Positions 54,661 to 63,855 of a stretch of DNA of 64,000 nucleotides are shown piece by piece. The translations under genes and the position numbers were made by a program. Numbering within the stretch: the stretch's first letter is position 1; every line of letters begins with the position of its first letter. The stretch covers positions 34,111-98,110 of the forward strand of contig NZ_JAGNYF010000003.1 of assembly GCF_017985075.1 (NCBI RefSeq), given 5' to 3'. Under the pieces are notes generated by a model. The model was not told where the DNA came from, did not search any database, and saw only the letters and a program-made list of their open reading frames with translations. Source of the stretch: Flavobacterium sp. GTDB lineage: Bacteria > Bacteroidota > Bacteroidia > Flavobacteriales > Flavobacteriaceae.

Positions 54661-55946
54661 TATAATATTTTTGCCACTTCTTGAATTGATTGAATCGTAA
54701 AATCTAAATCTTCATAACTTAAAGCATCAGTAATAAACCACGTTTCATATGCTGAAGGTGCAATATAAATGCCACGTTTCAACAATTCGTGAAAGAATTT
54801 CTTAAATCTTTCGTTATCTCCATTTTTTGCAGTTTCAAAATCATACACTTCATTTTTATCAAAATGCACTGAAATCATTGATCCTACTCTATTTATAGTA
54901 AACTCAATATTATTTTCTGACAAAACTTTTTGAATTCCGCTCTCTAAATAAGCTGTTTTTTCTTCTAATCTATTAAATATTTCTTTATCTGAATTTAATT
55001 CCAAAAGCATTTGATAACCTGCCGCCATAGCCAATGGGTTTCCAGATAACGTTCCTGCTTGATAAACAGGACCTAATGGCGATAACAAATTCATAATTTC
55101 ATTTCGTGCTGCAAAAGCACCTACTGGCAAACCACCACCAATTACTTTTCCAAAACAAACTATATCAGCCGAAACTTGATACAATTCTTGTACGCCACCT
55201 TTTGCAAGACGAAATCCAGTCATCACTTCATCAAAAACCAACAAAGCTCCGTTTTCTTCACAAAGTTGCTTTAAACCTGATAAAAAACCTTTTTTTGGAG
55301 GGATACATCCCATATTACCTGCAACAGGTTCTACGATAATTGCTGCAATTTCATTTTTATTGGCTTCAAAAAGTGCTTTTACATTTTCTAAGTCGTTGTA
55401 TTTTGCTAACAACGTGTCTTTAGCCGTGCCTTCAGTTACTCCAGGGCTATTTGGCACACCAAACGTACTTAATCCACTTCCAGCAGCAATTAAAAACGAA
55501 TCGGAATGACCGTGATAACATCCTGAAAATTTAATAATTTTATCACGTTTGGTATAGCCTCGTGCTAAACGGATTGCGCTCATACAAGCTTCTGTACCCG
55601 AGTTAACAAATCGAATTTTATCAATATTTGGCACCATTGAAATGGCCAATTGAGCTATTTTCGTTTCTAATTCAGTTGGGGTTCCAAAAGAGGTGCCTTT
55701 TTTTGCCTTTTCAATTATTGCATTTACTACAGGCTCGTGGGCGTGACCTAAAATCATAGGCCCCCAAGAGTTGATATAGTCTATGTATTTATTTCCGTCT
55801 TCATCATATAAATAGGCTCCTTTAGCTTCTTTAATAAAAATCGGAAAACCGCCTACGCCTTTAAATGCACGAACAGGAGAGTTAACACCGCCAGGTATTA
55901 CTTCATTTGCTTCAACAAATAACTGACTACTTCTTTGATATAACAT
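54660..55946 (-). CDS. hemL: Glutamate-1-semialdehyde 2,1-aminomutase
   Basis: 428 residues, class III aminotransferase. Characteristic segments are [19 protein letters not shown] near the N-terminus, [31 protein letters not shown] and [16 protein letters not shown] with the PLP lysine. It makes 5-aminolevulinate in the C5 heme pathway. Its ATG overlaps the stop of the upstream glucosaminidase gene by one base. Confidence 0.96.
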   Translation of the reverse strand: MLYQRSSQLFVEANEVIPGGVNSPVRAFKGVGGFPIFIKEAKGAYLYDEDGNKYIDYINSWGPMILGHAHEPVVNAIIEKAKKGTSFGTPTELETKIAQLAISMVPNIDKIRFVNSGTEACMSAIRLARGYTKRDKIIKFSGCYHGHSDSFLIAAGSGLSTFGVPNSPGVTEGTAKDTLLAKYNDLENVKALFEANKNEIAAIIVEPVAGNMGCIPPKKGFLSGLKQLCEENGALLVFDEVMTGFRLAKGGVQELYQVSADIVCFGKVIGGGLPVGAFAARNEIMNLLSPLGPVYQAGTLSGNPLAMAAGYQMLLELNSDKEIFNRLEEKTAYLESGIQKVLSENNIEFTINRVGSMISVHFDKNEVYDFETAKNGDNERFKKFFHELLKRGIYIAPSAYETWFITDALSYEDLDFTIQSIQEVAKIL

Positions 55947-56797
55947 TATTTTTTTACTTTTAATTTTTGACCGATTGAAATTCCGGATTCTAAAATAGTA
56001 TTTAAACTTTTTAATTCCTCAACAGATATATTGTATTTTTTTGATAACGAGTATAATGTATCTCCTTTTTCAACGGTATGCTCTCCAATAACTTGTACTT
56101 GAGTAACAACTCTTGGTTTTGGAATAAAATTTCTTCCTAATACTTCATTGTCAATTTTATATAATTCGTACCGTTCTATAATACCAATTAATTTAGAAGG
56201 ATATAACGTATCTGTTGCGTAACCCGCTTGTTTTAAACCATTTGCCCACGATTCATAATCGCCTTTATCTAATTTAAACAAACTTTCATATCGTTTTCTT
56301 GAAGATAAAAAAGCAGAATGATCTTTGTACGATTCAGTTGGGTCTTTATATTTTCTAAAACACTCTTGTTCGGCATCATCATCGTATTTTACAGACTCAC
56401 CTGTCCATCCTGTATGGCATTTTATACCAAAATGATTGTTCGCTTCTTTAGCTAAAGAACCAAAACCTGCACCCGATTCTAAAATACCCTGTGCCATAGT
56501 AATACTTGCAGGAATTCCGTGAACCTTCATGTTATTTTTTGCCGTTTCTTTAAAATTTTCAATGTATTTTTTTACATCTTCTGTTGTAGCTTTTACTTTA
56601 GATGTTGCTACTAATATTTCGCTACCAGAAGGATTTTCCTTCGTTGGAGATTTTGCTACTGGTGTTGGTTTTGCAGCAGGCTTTTTTGAAGCAGGATATG
56701 TTTTAGAATACTTTTTTCCTTTAGTAGTAGTGATTTTAGAACCTCCACAACTTGTTAAAAGCAGCGCAAAAAATAGTATTAAAATTTTATTCATCAT
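55946..56797 (-). CDS. N-acetylglucosaminidase (GH73) with LysM domain, lipoprotein
   Basis: 283 residues: lipoprotein signal ([20 protein letters not shown], Cys17; the second Met could be the start), Lys/Pro-rich linker, a GH73 glucosaminidase domain (about 75-215; [20 protein letters not shown] holds the catalytic Glu, and [14 protein letters not shown]), then one LysM repeat (240-283, [20 protein letters not shown]). It cuts peptidoglycan. It overlaps both neighbours by 1 and 4 bases. Confidence 0.93.
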   Translation of the reverse strand: MMNKILILFFALLLTSCGGSKITTTKGKKYSKTYPASKKPAAKPTPVAKSPTKENPSGSEILVATSKVKATTEDVKKYIENFKETAKNNMKVHGIPASITMAQGILESGAGFGSLAKEANNHFGIKCHTGWTGESVKYDDDAEQECFRKYKDPTESYKDHSAFLSSRKRYESLFKLDKGDYESWANGLKQAGYATDTLYPSKLIGIIERYELYKIDNEVLGRNFIPKPRVVTQVQVIGEHTVEKGDTLYSLSKKYNISVEELKSLNTILESGISIGQKLKVKK

Positions 56798-57693
56798 ATC
56801 ATTATCTTTGTTTTTCCAGATTTTTCTAATTTTAAATTCATACCTGCAATACCCTGTAAGCCACCGGTATGAATAGCTAAAATTTTTGAATTTGGTGGAA
56901 AAAAATCATTTTGTATTAAATCTAAAATACCAAACATCATTTTTCCGGTATAAATTGGATCCAATGGAATTTCATATTGAATGTAAAAGGAATTCATAAA
57001 TTCAATTAACTCGTTTGTTACTTTTCCATAACCTCCAAAATGATACTTACAATTAATAGTCCAATTATTTTGATTTGCAAATTTAGCAATATCCTTTTGT
57101 AAAAAATCACCTTTTAAGGAAGAAAATCCAATAATATTTTGATGAGAAGCAGCACTATTAATAATTCCTGAAACAGTACCGCCAGTTCCTACAGAAGTAC
57201 AGACATATGAAAATTCCGAATCGGGTTCAATTAAAATTTCTTCACATCCTTTTATAGCTAATTCATTTGTGCCGCCTTCGGGTAGTAAATAAAAATCACC
57301 AAATTGAGACTGCATTTCTTCTAAAAATTCGGGCGTTACTTTTAACCTATATGCATCTCTTGAAACAAAAACAAATTTCATTCCAAACTGTTGTGCCACT
57401 GCTAAACTTGGGTTTTCATTTATCTTTTCTTCTAATTCTTCTCCTCTAATTATTCCAATAGTTTCAAAACCAAACTCTTTTCCAGCACCTGCAACAGCTA
57501 CAATATGATTAGAAAATGCCCCGCCAAAGGTCAATAATTTCTTTTTATTTTGGTCTTTGGCAGCTCGTATATTATATTTTAATTTTCTGAATTTATTTCC
57601 AGAAATTACAGGATGCAATAAATCTTCTCTTTTGATAAAAAGTTCAATTCCGTTAGGAAAATGAATAGGTATTTTCTGGTTTTCTGATTTCAT
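56794..57693 (-). CDS. ACC deaminase / D-cysteine desulfhydrase-like enzyme
   Basis: 299 residues, PLP fold-type II. HPVISGNKFRKLKYNIRAAK has the PLP lysine, KLLTFGGAFSNHIVAVAGAG the substrate site, LLPEGGTNELAIKGCEEI and CTSVGTGGTVSGI the phosphate loop. Annotation as ACC deaminase is often only family-level; D-cysteine desulfhydrase activity is equally likely. Overlaps the glucosaminidase gene by 4 bases. Confidence 0.85.
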   Translation of the reverse strand: MKSENQKIPIHFPNGIELFIKREDLLHPVISGNKFRKLKYNIRAAKDQNKKKLLTFGGAFSNHIVAVAGAGKEFGFETIGIIRGEELEEKINENPSLAVAQQFGMKFVFVSRDAYRLKVTPEFLEEMQSQFGDFYLLPEGGTNELAIKGCEEILIEPDSEFSYVCTSVGTGGTVSGIINSAASHQNIIGFSSLKGDFLQKDIAKFANQNNWTINCKYHFGGYGKVTNELIEFMNSFYIQYEIPLDPIYTGKMMFGILDLIQNDFFPPNSKILAIHTGGLQGIAGMNLKLEKSGKTKIMI

Positions 57694-57775
57694 AAAAAAG
57701 AAATAATTGTTTCATTAGTTAAATATTTAAAAAACTAATACAATCATTTGCTGCAAAGTTCCTAAATTTGCGAAT

Positions 57776-57952
57776 ATGAACAATGAAATAAATCCAAAAA
57801 ATTTAATAGAAGGAGAAGATTTTTATTTTACTCCTGAAGGATATAAATGTTTTACAGAAAAACATCATTTAAAGCGAGGATATTGCTGTAAAAGTGGCTG
57901 TAGACATTGCCCATATGGTTTCGACAAAAAAACAGGAAGAAATAAAAAATAG
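57776..57952 (+). CDS. DUF5522 small cysteine-rich protein
   Basis: 58 residues: MNNEINPKNLIEGEDFYFTP, then GYKCFTEKHHLKRGYCCKSGC and RHCPYGF. Five cysteines and two histidines in a compact region suggest a zinc or iron site. This is the DUF5522 pattern. It is short enough to be missed by length cut-offs. Divergent from the ACC-deaminase-like gene. Confidence 0.85.
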   Translation: MNNEINPKNLIEGEDFYFTPEGYKCFTEKHHLKRGYCCKSGCRHCPYGFDKKTGRNKK

Positions 57953-57988
57953 TTTTAGACAATCGATTTTCAAACATAAATTTCTGAA

Positions 57989-58018
57989 AATCCAAAATCT
58001 AAAAATCCAAAATCTAAA
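57989..58018 (+). repeat. Two copies of a 15-base tandem repeat before hutU
   Basis: AATCCAAAATCTAAA is present twice in direct succession, ending 3 bases before the hutU start codon. No function is evident; it makes the leader A-rich. Confidence 0.8.
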
Positions 58019-58021
58019 AAA

Positions 58022-60001
58022 ATGACTTTTAAAGAGCAAATACAACAAGGAATTCCAGATGTTTTACCGCAACATAAACCTTATGATGCCGCAATAAATC
58101 ATGCACCAAAACGAAAAGAAATTCTTTCAGATGAAGAAAAAAAATTAGCTTTAAAAAACGCTTTACGCTATTTTGATGCCAAACATCATGCCGCGTTACT
58201 TCCAGAATTTAAAGCCGAATTAGAAAAATATGGTCGAATTTATATGTATAGATTTCGTCCAGATTACGAAATGAAAGCCAGACCAATTTCTGAATATCCA
58301 GGAAATTCTGAACAAGCAAAAGCCATTATGTTGATGATACAAAATAATTTAGATTATGCAGTTGCACAACATCCTCATGAATTAATTACATATGGAGGAA
58401 ATGGTGCGGTTTTTCAAAATTGGGCACAATATTTACTTACTATGAAATATTTGTCTGAAATGACAGATGAACAAACGTTATCAATGTATTCTGGTCATCC
58501 GATGGGATTATTTCCTTCTCATAAAGAAGCACCAAGAGTCGTGGTTACCAACGGAATGGTAATTCCAAATTACTCTAAACCTGATGATTGGGAAAAAATG
58601 AATGCCTTGGGCGTGTCGCAATACGGACAAATGACCGCAGGAAGTTATATGTATATTGGACCTCAAGGTATTGTTCATGGCACTACAATTACTGTTTTAA
58701 ACGGTTTTCGAAAAATAATAAAATCACCAAAAGGCGGTTTATTTGTAACCTCTGGACTAGGTGGAATGTCTGGTGCACAACCAAAAGCAGGAAATATTGC
58801 GGGTTGTGTAACCGTTTGTGCCGAAGTGAATCCTAAAATTACACATATTCGCCATTCGCAAGGTTGGATAAATGAAGTAATTGAAGACATTACACTTTTA
58901 GTAGCGAGAGTTAGAAAAGCAATGGAAACCAATGAAGTAGTTTCTATTGCTTATTTAGGAAATGTAGTAGATGTTTGGGAACGATTTGATGAAGTAAATT
59001 TACATATCGATTTAGGTTCTGACCAAACGTCACTTCATAATCCTTGGGCTGGTGGCTACTACCCTATTGGATTTACATTTGAAGAGTCTAATGAAATGAT
59101 GGCAAATAATCCGGAAAAATTTAAAGAAGAAGTACAAAAAACGTTGCGTCGACATGCAGTGGCAATTAATAAACATACGGATAAAGGCACCTATTTCTTC
59201 GACTATGGAAATGCGTTTTTATTAGAAGCTTCAAGAGCTGGTGCTGATGTGTTTGCAGAAAATCATATCGATTTTAAATACAATAGTTACGTACAAGACA
59301 TTATGGGTCCGATGTGTTTTGATTATGGTTTTGGACCATTTCGTTGGGTTTGTGCCTCAGGAAATCCTGAAGATTTAGCCAAAACAGATCAAATAGCATG
59401 TGAAGTTTTGGAAGAAATGATGAAAAATTCGCCAGTTGAAATTCAACAACAAATGGCAGACAATATTCAGTGGATTAAAGGCGCTCAAGAGAACAAATTA
59501 GTTGTAGGATCACAAGCTCGAATTTTATATGCTGATGCCGAAGGACGAATTAAAATTGCAGAAGCATTCAATCAAGCTATAGCTCGAGGCGAAATTGGAA
59601 TGGTAATTTTAGGCAGAGACCATCATGATGTTTCTGGTACCGATTCGCCATACAGAGAAACGTCTAATATTTATGACGGTTCGAGATTTACGGCAGATAT
59701 GGCTATTCAAAATGTAATTGGCGACAGTTTCCGTGGTGCTACTTGGGTTTCTATTCATAATGGAGGAGGCGTTGGTTGGGGCGAAGTTATAAACGGAGGT
59801 TTTGGCATGCTTCTTGATGGTACAAAAGAAGCATCTAAACGTTTGGAAATGATGTTGTTTTGGGATGTAAATAATGGAATATCAAGAAGGAATTGGGCCA
59901 GAAATGAAGGTGCAATTTTTGCAATAAAACGCGCCATGGAAGCACAACCTTTATTAAAAGTAACACTTCCGAACTTAGTTGACGAAAATTTATTAACTTA
60001 A
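58022..60001 (+). CDS. hutU: Urocanate hydratase
   Basis: 659 residues, longer than the roughly 555 of E. coli-type enzymes because of N-terminal and internal additions usual for Bacteroidota. NAD-binding and core motifs are TYGGNGAVFQNWAQY, LFVTSGLGGMSGAQPKAGNI, GRDHHDVSGTDSPYRETSNI and WVSIHNGGGVGWGEVINGGF. It converts urocanate to imidazolonepropionate in histidine breakdown. hutH, hutI and hutG are not in the window. Confidence 0.93.
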   Translation: MTFKEQIQQGIPDVLPQHKPYDAAINHAPKRKEILSDEEKKLALKNALRYFDAKHHAALLPEFKAELEKYGRIYMYRFRPDYEMKARPISEYPGNSEQAKAIMLMIQNNLDYAVAQHPHELITYGGNGAVFQNWAQYLLTMKYLSEMTDEQTLSMYSGHPMGLFPSHKEAPRVVVTNGMVIPNYSKPDDWEKMNALGVSQYGQMTAGSYMYIGPQGIVHGTTITVLNGFRKIIKSPKGGLFVTSGLGGMSGAQPKAGNIAGCVTVCAEVNPKITHIRHSQGWINEVIEDITLLVARVRKAMETNEVVSIAYLGNVVDVWERFDEVNLHIDLGSDQTSLHNPWAGGYYPIGFTFEESNEMMANNPEKFKEEVQKTLRRHAVAINKHTDKGTYFFDYGNAFLLEASRAGADVFAENHIDFKYNSYVQDIMGPMCFDYGFGPFRWVCASGNPEDLAKTDQIACEVLEEMMKNSPVEIQQQMADNIQWIKGAQENKLVVGSQARILYADAEGRIKIAEAFNQAIARGEIGMVILGRDHHDVSGTDSPYRETSNIYDGSRFTADMAIQNVIGDSFRGATWVSIHNGGGVGWGEVINGGFGMLLDGTKEASKRLEMMLFWDVNNGISRRNWARNEGAIFAIKRAMEAQPLLKVTLPNLVDENLLT

Positions 60002-60011
60002 ACAATATTAT

Positions 60012-60542
60012 ATGAAATTAATTAAACTTCTTCCGGTTTTAGGATTTTTAATCCTTACTTCTTGTTCGTCTGTATATGTAAATACAGATTATGACAAAAA
60101 AGCAAATTTTGCAGCTTACAAAACCTATGCCTATAATAAAAGCAGCATAGATAAATTAGAAATTTCAGATTTAGACAAAAAGCGTATTTTATATGCAATT
60201 GATGCTGTAATGCCTACTAAACAATTTTCAAAATCAGAAAATCCCGATGTTTTAATCAATATTTTCACCAAAGAGCGTGAACGTGTTGATGTATACAACA
60301 ACATGGGCTGGGGTTACGGTTTTGGCTGGGGCTGGGGTCCGAACTGGGGAATGGGCTATTCAAGAACCACTACCACTCCAGAAGGCACGTTATATATTGA
60401 TATTGTTGATGCAAAAACTAAAGAGTTAGTTTGGCAAGGTATTGGAACGGGCTATTTAACCACAAATACAGAAAAAAAAGACGAAAGAATTGCAGAATTT
60501 GTAGCTAAAATTTTAGAGAAATACCCGCCAGTAATAAAATAA
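60012..60542 (+). CDS. DUF4136 lipoprotein
   Basis: 176 residues with a lipoprotein signal (MKLIKLLPVLGFLILTSCSS, Cys18) and the DUF4136 pattern NTDYDKKANFAAYKTYAYN, DVLINIFTKERERVDVYNNM and TLYIDIVDAKTKELVWQGIG. A Gly/Trp-rich stretch (GWGYGFGWGWGPNWGMGY) is notable. Family function unknown. It starts 10 bases after hutU. Confidence 0.9.
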   Translation: MKLIKLLPVLGFLILTSCSSVYVNTDYDKKANFAAYKTYAYNKSSIDKLEISDLDKKRILYAIDAVMPTKQFSKSENPDVLINIFTKERERVDVYNNMGWGYGFGWGWGPNWGMGYSRTTTTPEGTLYIDIVDAKTKELVWQGIGTGYLTTNTEKKDERIAEFVAKILEKYPPVIK

Positions 60543-60561
60543 TACTTCAAACAAATATAGT

Positions 60562-60599
60562 AATCCTGATACGTTTTTTTAATTCTTGTCAGGATTTTT
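60562..60599 (+). terminator. Terminator after the DUF4136 gene
   Basis: AATCCTGA / TCAGGATT stem with a 20-base loop region that includes T residues, then TTTTT. Ends the hutU-DUF4136 unit. Confidence 0.65.
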
Positions 60600-60604
60600 A
60601 TTTG

Positions 60605-60620
60605 CATGATAAAAATCATA
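60605..60620 (+). promoter_or_regulatory. Possible Crp-type site before the aromatic amino acid hydroxylase
   Basis: CATGATAAAAATCATA, a palindrome resembling the proximal site at 33569. TAATTTTA (60641-60648), a near-match to the -7 element, begins 20 bases downstream. Confidence 0.45.
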
Positions 60621-60670
60621 ATTTGATATAAAATTTATCGTAATTTTACTGAAACATCATAAATACCATT

Positions 60671-62428
60671 ATGGAAACTAATTTTGAAAGTAACCCATTG
60701 ATAGACAGGTTACCTAAACATTTAAAACAGTTTATAATTCCACAGGATTATTCTGATTATACGCCAATTAATCAAGCGGTTTGGAGATATGTAATGCGTA
60801 AAAACGTAAATTATTTATCTAAAGTGGCACATAATTCTTATTTAGAAGGGTTAGAAAAAACCGGGTTAGAAATTGATAATATTCCTAACATGTATGGTAT
60901 GAACCGAATTTTGAAAGAAATTGGTTGGGCTGCTGTAGCGGTTGACGGATTTATTCCTCCAAGTGCTTTTATGGAATTTCAAGCGTATAATGTTTTAGTA
61001 ATTGCTTGTGATATTAGACAATTAGAACATATTGAATACACTCCCGCTCCAGATATTATTCATGAAGGTGCTGGACACGCTCCTATTATTGCCAATCCAG
61101 AATATGCAGAATATTTACGTCGTTTTGGCGAAATTGGTTGCAAGGCCATTTCATCTTCAAGAGATTACGAATTATACGAAGCCGTTCGATTATTATCTAT
61201 TGTAAAAGAAGCCGAAGACACTCCGAAAGCTGAAATTAAAGCTGTAGAAGACCAAGTTGAATTATTACAAAACAATATGGGTGAATTGTCTGAAATGTCA
61301 AAAATTAGAAATTTACATTGGTGGACAGTAGAATATGGCTTAATTGGAACAGTGGAAAACCCAAAAATATATGGTGCAGGTTTGCTATCATCTATTGGCG
61401 AAAGTGCTTGGTGTATGACAGATGAAGTCAAAAAACTTCCATACGATATTTCAGCAGCAGACCAAAGTTTTGATATCACAAAACCACAACCACAACTTTA
61501 TGTAACGCCAGATTTCGCCAAATTAAATTCTGTTTTAGAAGAATTTGCAAATAAAATGGCATTGCGAACAGGAGGTTTATCTGGAATTCAAAAATTAATT
61601 ACTTCAAAAGCTATGGGTACTGCAGAGTTAAGTACTGGCTTACAAATTTCAGGTGTTTTTACTAACGTTATTGAAAACGAAGGAAAACCAGTATACATTC
61701 AAACCACAGGAAAAACAGCTTTATCATATAGAGAAAAAGAATTAGTAGGACACGGAACAGCATCGCATCCAGATGGATTTGGTTCACCAATTGGAATGCT
61801 AAAAGGCATTAACTTGGCCATAGAAGATATGGGTCCAAGAGATTTACGCGCCTATGATATTTACGAAGGCGAACAAATTACATTAGAATTTGAAGGAAAT
61901 ATTAAAGTTTCAGGTGAAATTATTACAGGTACACGAAATTTACAAGGTGAAATTTTACTAATTAAATTCAAAAACTGTACTGTAACTCACGGCGAAACGG
62001 TATTATTTGCTCCAGAATGGGGGATTTATGATATGGCTGTGGGTAAAAAAATAACATCCGCTTTTTCAGGACCTGCAGATGTTTCAAGTTTTGATATGAT
62101 TACCCACGTTCCAACATCGCATACTATAAAACAAAAAAAATCAAGCAAACGAGAAGAACTTGAAAATTTATACCTAAATATTAGAAAATTAAGAGAAGGA
62201 AAACCTGCTGAAATTACGCTGAAAGAAGCCTTTGGTGCTGTAACTGCAAATCATGAAAACGATTGGTTACTTTCAGTTGAAATTGCCGAATTAGCTAAAA
62301 AAGAAAATCATTCGGATTTAATTGATAAAGTGTTAAATCATTTAGAAAAAGTTAAAACAAAACGTCAAGAAATTGCACATTTAATTGACGGCGGTTTGGC
62401 TTTAATTTTCGAAAAACAAACTACATAG
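60671..62428 (+). CDS. Aromatic amino acid hydroxylase (phenylalanine hydroxylase type)
   Basis: 585 residues. The catalytic domain (about 1-320) carries the iron-binding IIHEGAGHAPIIANPEYAEY (two His) and the pterin-domain glutamate region RFGEIGCKAISSSRDYELYE. A further roughly 260 residues (PIGMLKGINLAIEDMGPRDL, YEGEQITLEFEGNIKVSGEI) follow, far longer than the 260-300 residues of proteobacterial enzymes. This two-part form is common in Bacteroidota. It turns phenylalanine to tyrosine with tetrahydropterin. Possible Crp-type site upstream. Confidence 0.88.
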   Translation: METNFESNPLIDRLPKHLKQFIIPQDYSDYTPINQAVWRYVMRKNVNYLSKVAHNSYLEGLEKTGLEIDNIPNMYGMNRILKEIGWAAVAVDGFIPPSAFMEFQAYNVLVIACDIRQLEHIEYTPAPDIIHEGAGHAPIIANPEYAEYLRRFGEIGCKAISSSRDYELYEAVRLLSIVKEAEDTPKAEIKAVEDQVELLQNNMGELSEMSKIRNLHWWTVEYGLIGTVENPKIYGAGLLSSIGESAWCMTDEVKKLPYDISAADQSFDITKPQPQLYVTPDFAKLNSVLEEFANKMALRTGGLSGIQKLITSKAMGTAELSTGLQISGVFTNVIENEGKPVYIQTTGKTALSYREKELVGHGTASHPDGFGSPIGMLKGINLAIEDMGPRDLRAYDIYEGEQITLEFEGNIKVSGEIITGTRNLQGEILLIKFKNCTVTHGETVLFAPEWGIYDMAVGKKITSAFSGPADVSSFDMITHVPTSHTIKQKKSSKREELENLYLNIRKLREGKPAEITLKEAFGAVTANHENDWLLSVEIAELAKKENHSDLIDKVLNHLEKVKTKRQEIAHLIDGGLALIFEKQTT

Positions 62429-62442
62429 TAACATTTGTTACA
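62427..62442 (+). promoter_or_regulatory. Crp-type site before the 62.5-kb rhodanese
   Basis: AGTAACATTTGTTACA, a strong GTAAC / GTTAC palindrome. The -7 element TATATTTG (62463-62470) starts 20 bases downstream. It overlaps the stop region of the upstream gene. Confidence 0.7.
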
Positions 62443-62486
62443 TAAAAATTATAAGATTCCCATATATTTGCTAAAAACAAAACAAC

Positions 62487-62798
62487 ATGGGAATTTTAGA
62501 TTTTTTAGGATTTGGTGATAAATCCGCTCAAATTGCAGCATTTAAAGAAAAAAATGCAATAATCATTGATGTTAGAACATATGAAGAATTTGCTGGAGGA
62601 CACATTCAAAACTCCAAAAACATTCCTTTACAAATTATCGAATCGAAAATTAACGACATAAAAAAACTAAACAAACCAGTAATTGCTTGTTGCAGAAGTG
62701 GAAACAGAAGCGGAATGGCAACAAACATACTAAAACGAAACGGAATTGAATGCATAAATGGCGGTAGCTGGCAAAGCTTACAAAGCAAATTACAATAG
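62487..62798 (+). CDS. Single-domain rhodanese, third copy
   Basis: 103 residues, cytosolic: IIDVRTYEEFAGGHIQNSKN and catalytic loop CCRSGNRSG. The start MGIL(D/F) resembles the rhodanese at 37399 (MGIFNNVFGG / MGILDFLGFG), so the two are homologous in full. It stands alone, 15 kb from the sulfur island, but its promoter carries the same palindrome. Confidence 0.9.
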   Translation: MGILDFLGFGDKSAQIAAFKEKNAIIIDVRTYEEFAGGHIQNSKNIPLQIIESKINDIKKLNKPVIACCRSGNRSGMATNILKRNGIECINGGSWQSLQSKLQ

Positions 62799-62803
62799 TG
62801 GCT

Positions 62804-63751
62804 TTAAAATTTCATTTCGGGATATTTAGTTACAATGTCATTAATTTTCTGTTTTAAATTATCCTGAAATTTTAAATGACTTTCAGAATTAGGATTAAAA
62901 GGTCTGTGATTCAATGCTTTTTGAATTTCTGAAACGTGTTGCATCGTTTCAAATTCGGTTTCATTTATATAATTTTCAGAAAATTTCATCCAAATATAAT
63001 CAATTGCGGTTTGATTTGGATGCAACATATCTTCCGCATAAAATCGGTAATCACGTAACTCGTCCATCATAATTTCATAACTCGGAAAATAAATACTTGA
63101 AGTAGTATTTGATAAAAATTGATATAGCGCAGTAATTAAATGCGATTTACTTACGTTATTTTCAACAAAACCGTCTTTATTATGACGAACAGGAGAAATG
63201 GTAAATATAAATTTACAATTTGGATTTACAACTTGAATTTCTGAAACAATTCTTTTCAAACTCGCTTCTAAATCAGCAACAGAAAGCAACTCTTTTACAA
63301 ATTGTTTTTGTGAAACTTTATGACAATTCGCAACAAGCGCATCGCTTTCAATATGCTTGTACAACCAAGAAGTTCCTAAAGTAATTAGACAATGTGTCGC
63401 TTTTTCAATGTGCCAATTTGTGGTATCAATTAATTGATTTAATGTAGTAAGAAATTCCGTTTTATTAGGATTCGAAAGTTCGGAATGTACTTCAAAACAA
63501 TGCCACGCTTCGTTATGAAAAAATATATCTTTCTCTGTAAAATATTTTTTATGAATACTTCTAATAATTATTTTTTCTAATGAAATTGGATTAAAAATAA
63601 TTCCAAACGGATTGGTAATCGTTGAAAATTTAAAATAGTCAAATTTATCACCCATATTTTCAGCAAAACAAGAACCTAAAGAAACTAATTTTGAAGAATA
63701 ATCAATTAAAAAATCAGATTTTTTTATGGGAATGGTGGTTTGAAATTTCAT
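62804..63751 (-). CDS. GSCFA domain protein
   Basis: 315 residues from the ATG at 63751, preferred because the promoter -7 element lies just upstream (63771-63778). The signature VSLGSCFAENMGDKFDYFKF is near residue 25, and LITLGTSWLYK and MLHPNQTAIDYIW complete an SGNH-hydrolase-like site. The family is common in Bacteroidota, with proposed esterase or sugar-modifying roles; substrate unknown. Confidence 0.88.
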   Translation of the reverse strand: MKFQTTIPIKKSDFLIDYSSKLVSLGSCFAENMGDKFDYFKFSTITNPFGIIFNPISLEKIIIRSIHKKYFTEKDIFFHNEAWHCFEVHSELSNPNKTEFLTTLNQLIDTTNWHIEKATHCLITLGTSWLYKHIESDALVANCHKVSQKQFVKELLSVADLEASLKRIVSEIQVVNPNCKFIFTISPVRHNKDGFVENNVSKSHLITALYQFLSNTTSSIYFPSYEIMMDELRDYRFYAEDMLHPNQTAIDYIWMKFSENYINETEFETMQHVSEIQKALNHRPFNPNSESHLKFQDNLKQKINDIVTKYPEMKF

Positions 63752-63770
63752 AACTTTATTTATCGTCAAC

Positions 63771-63803
63771 CAAAAGTACAAAAACAAGTTAAATAGTTAC
63801 AAA
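63771..63803 (-). promoter_or_regulatory. Promoter of the GSCFA gene
   Basis: On the minus strand TTTG (63800-63803) and TACTTTTG (63771-63778) are 21 bases apart, close to the housekeeping spacing. Confidence 0.5.
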
Positions 63804-63829
63804 ATAATTTATAAAGTCTTTTTATTGTC

Positions 63830-63837
63830 TACTTTTG
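63830..63837 (+). promoter_or_regulatory. -7 element for the ABC exporter gene
   Basis: TACTTTTG, 18 bases before the ATG at 63856. No clear -33 TTG. Confidence 0.45.
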
Positions 63838-63855
63838 CCTCTTAAATTTTTACAA

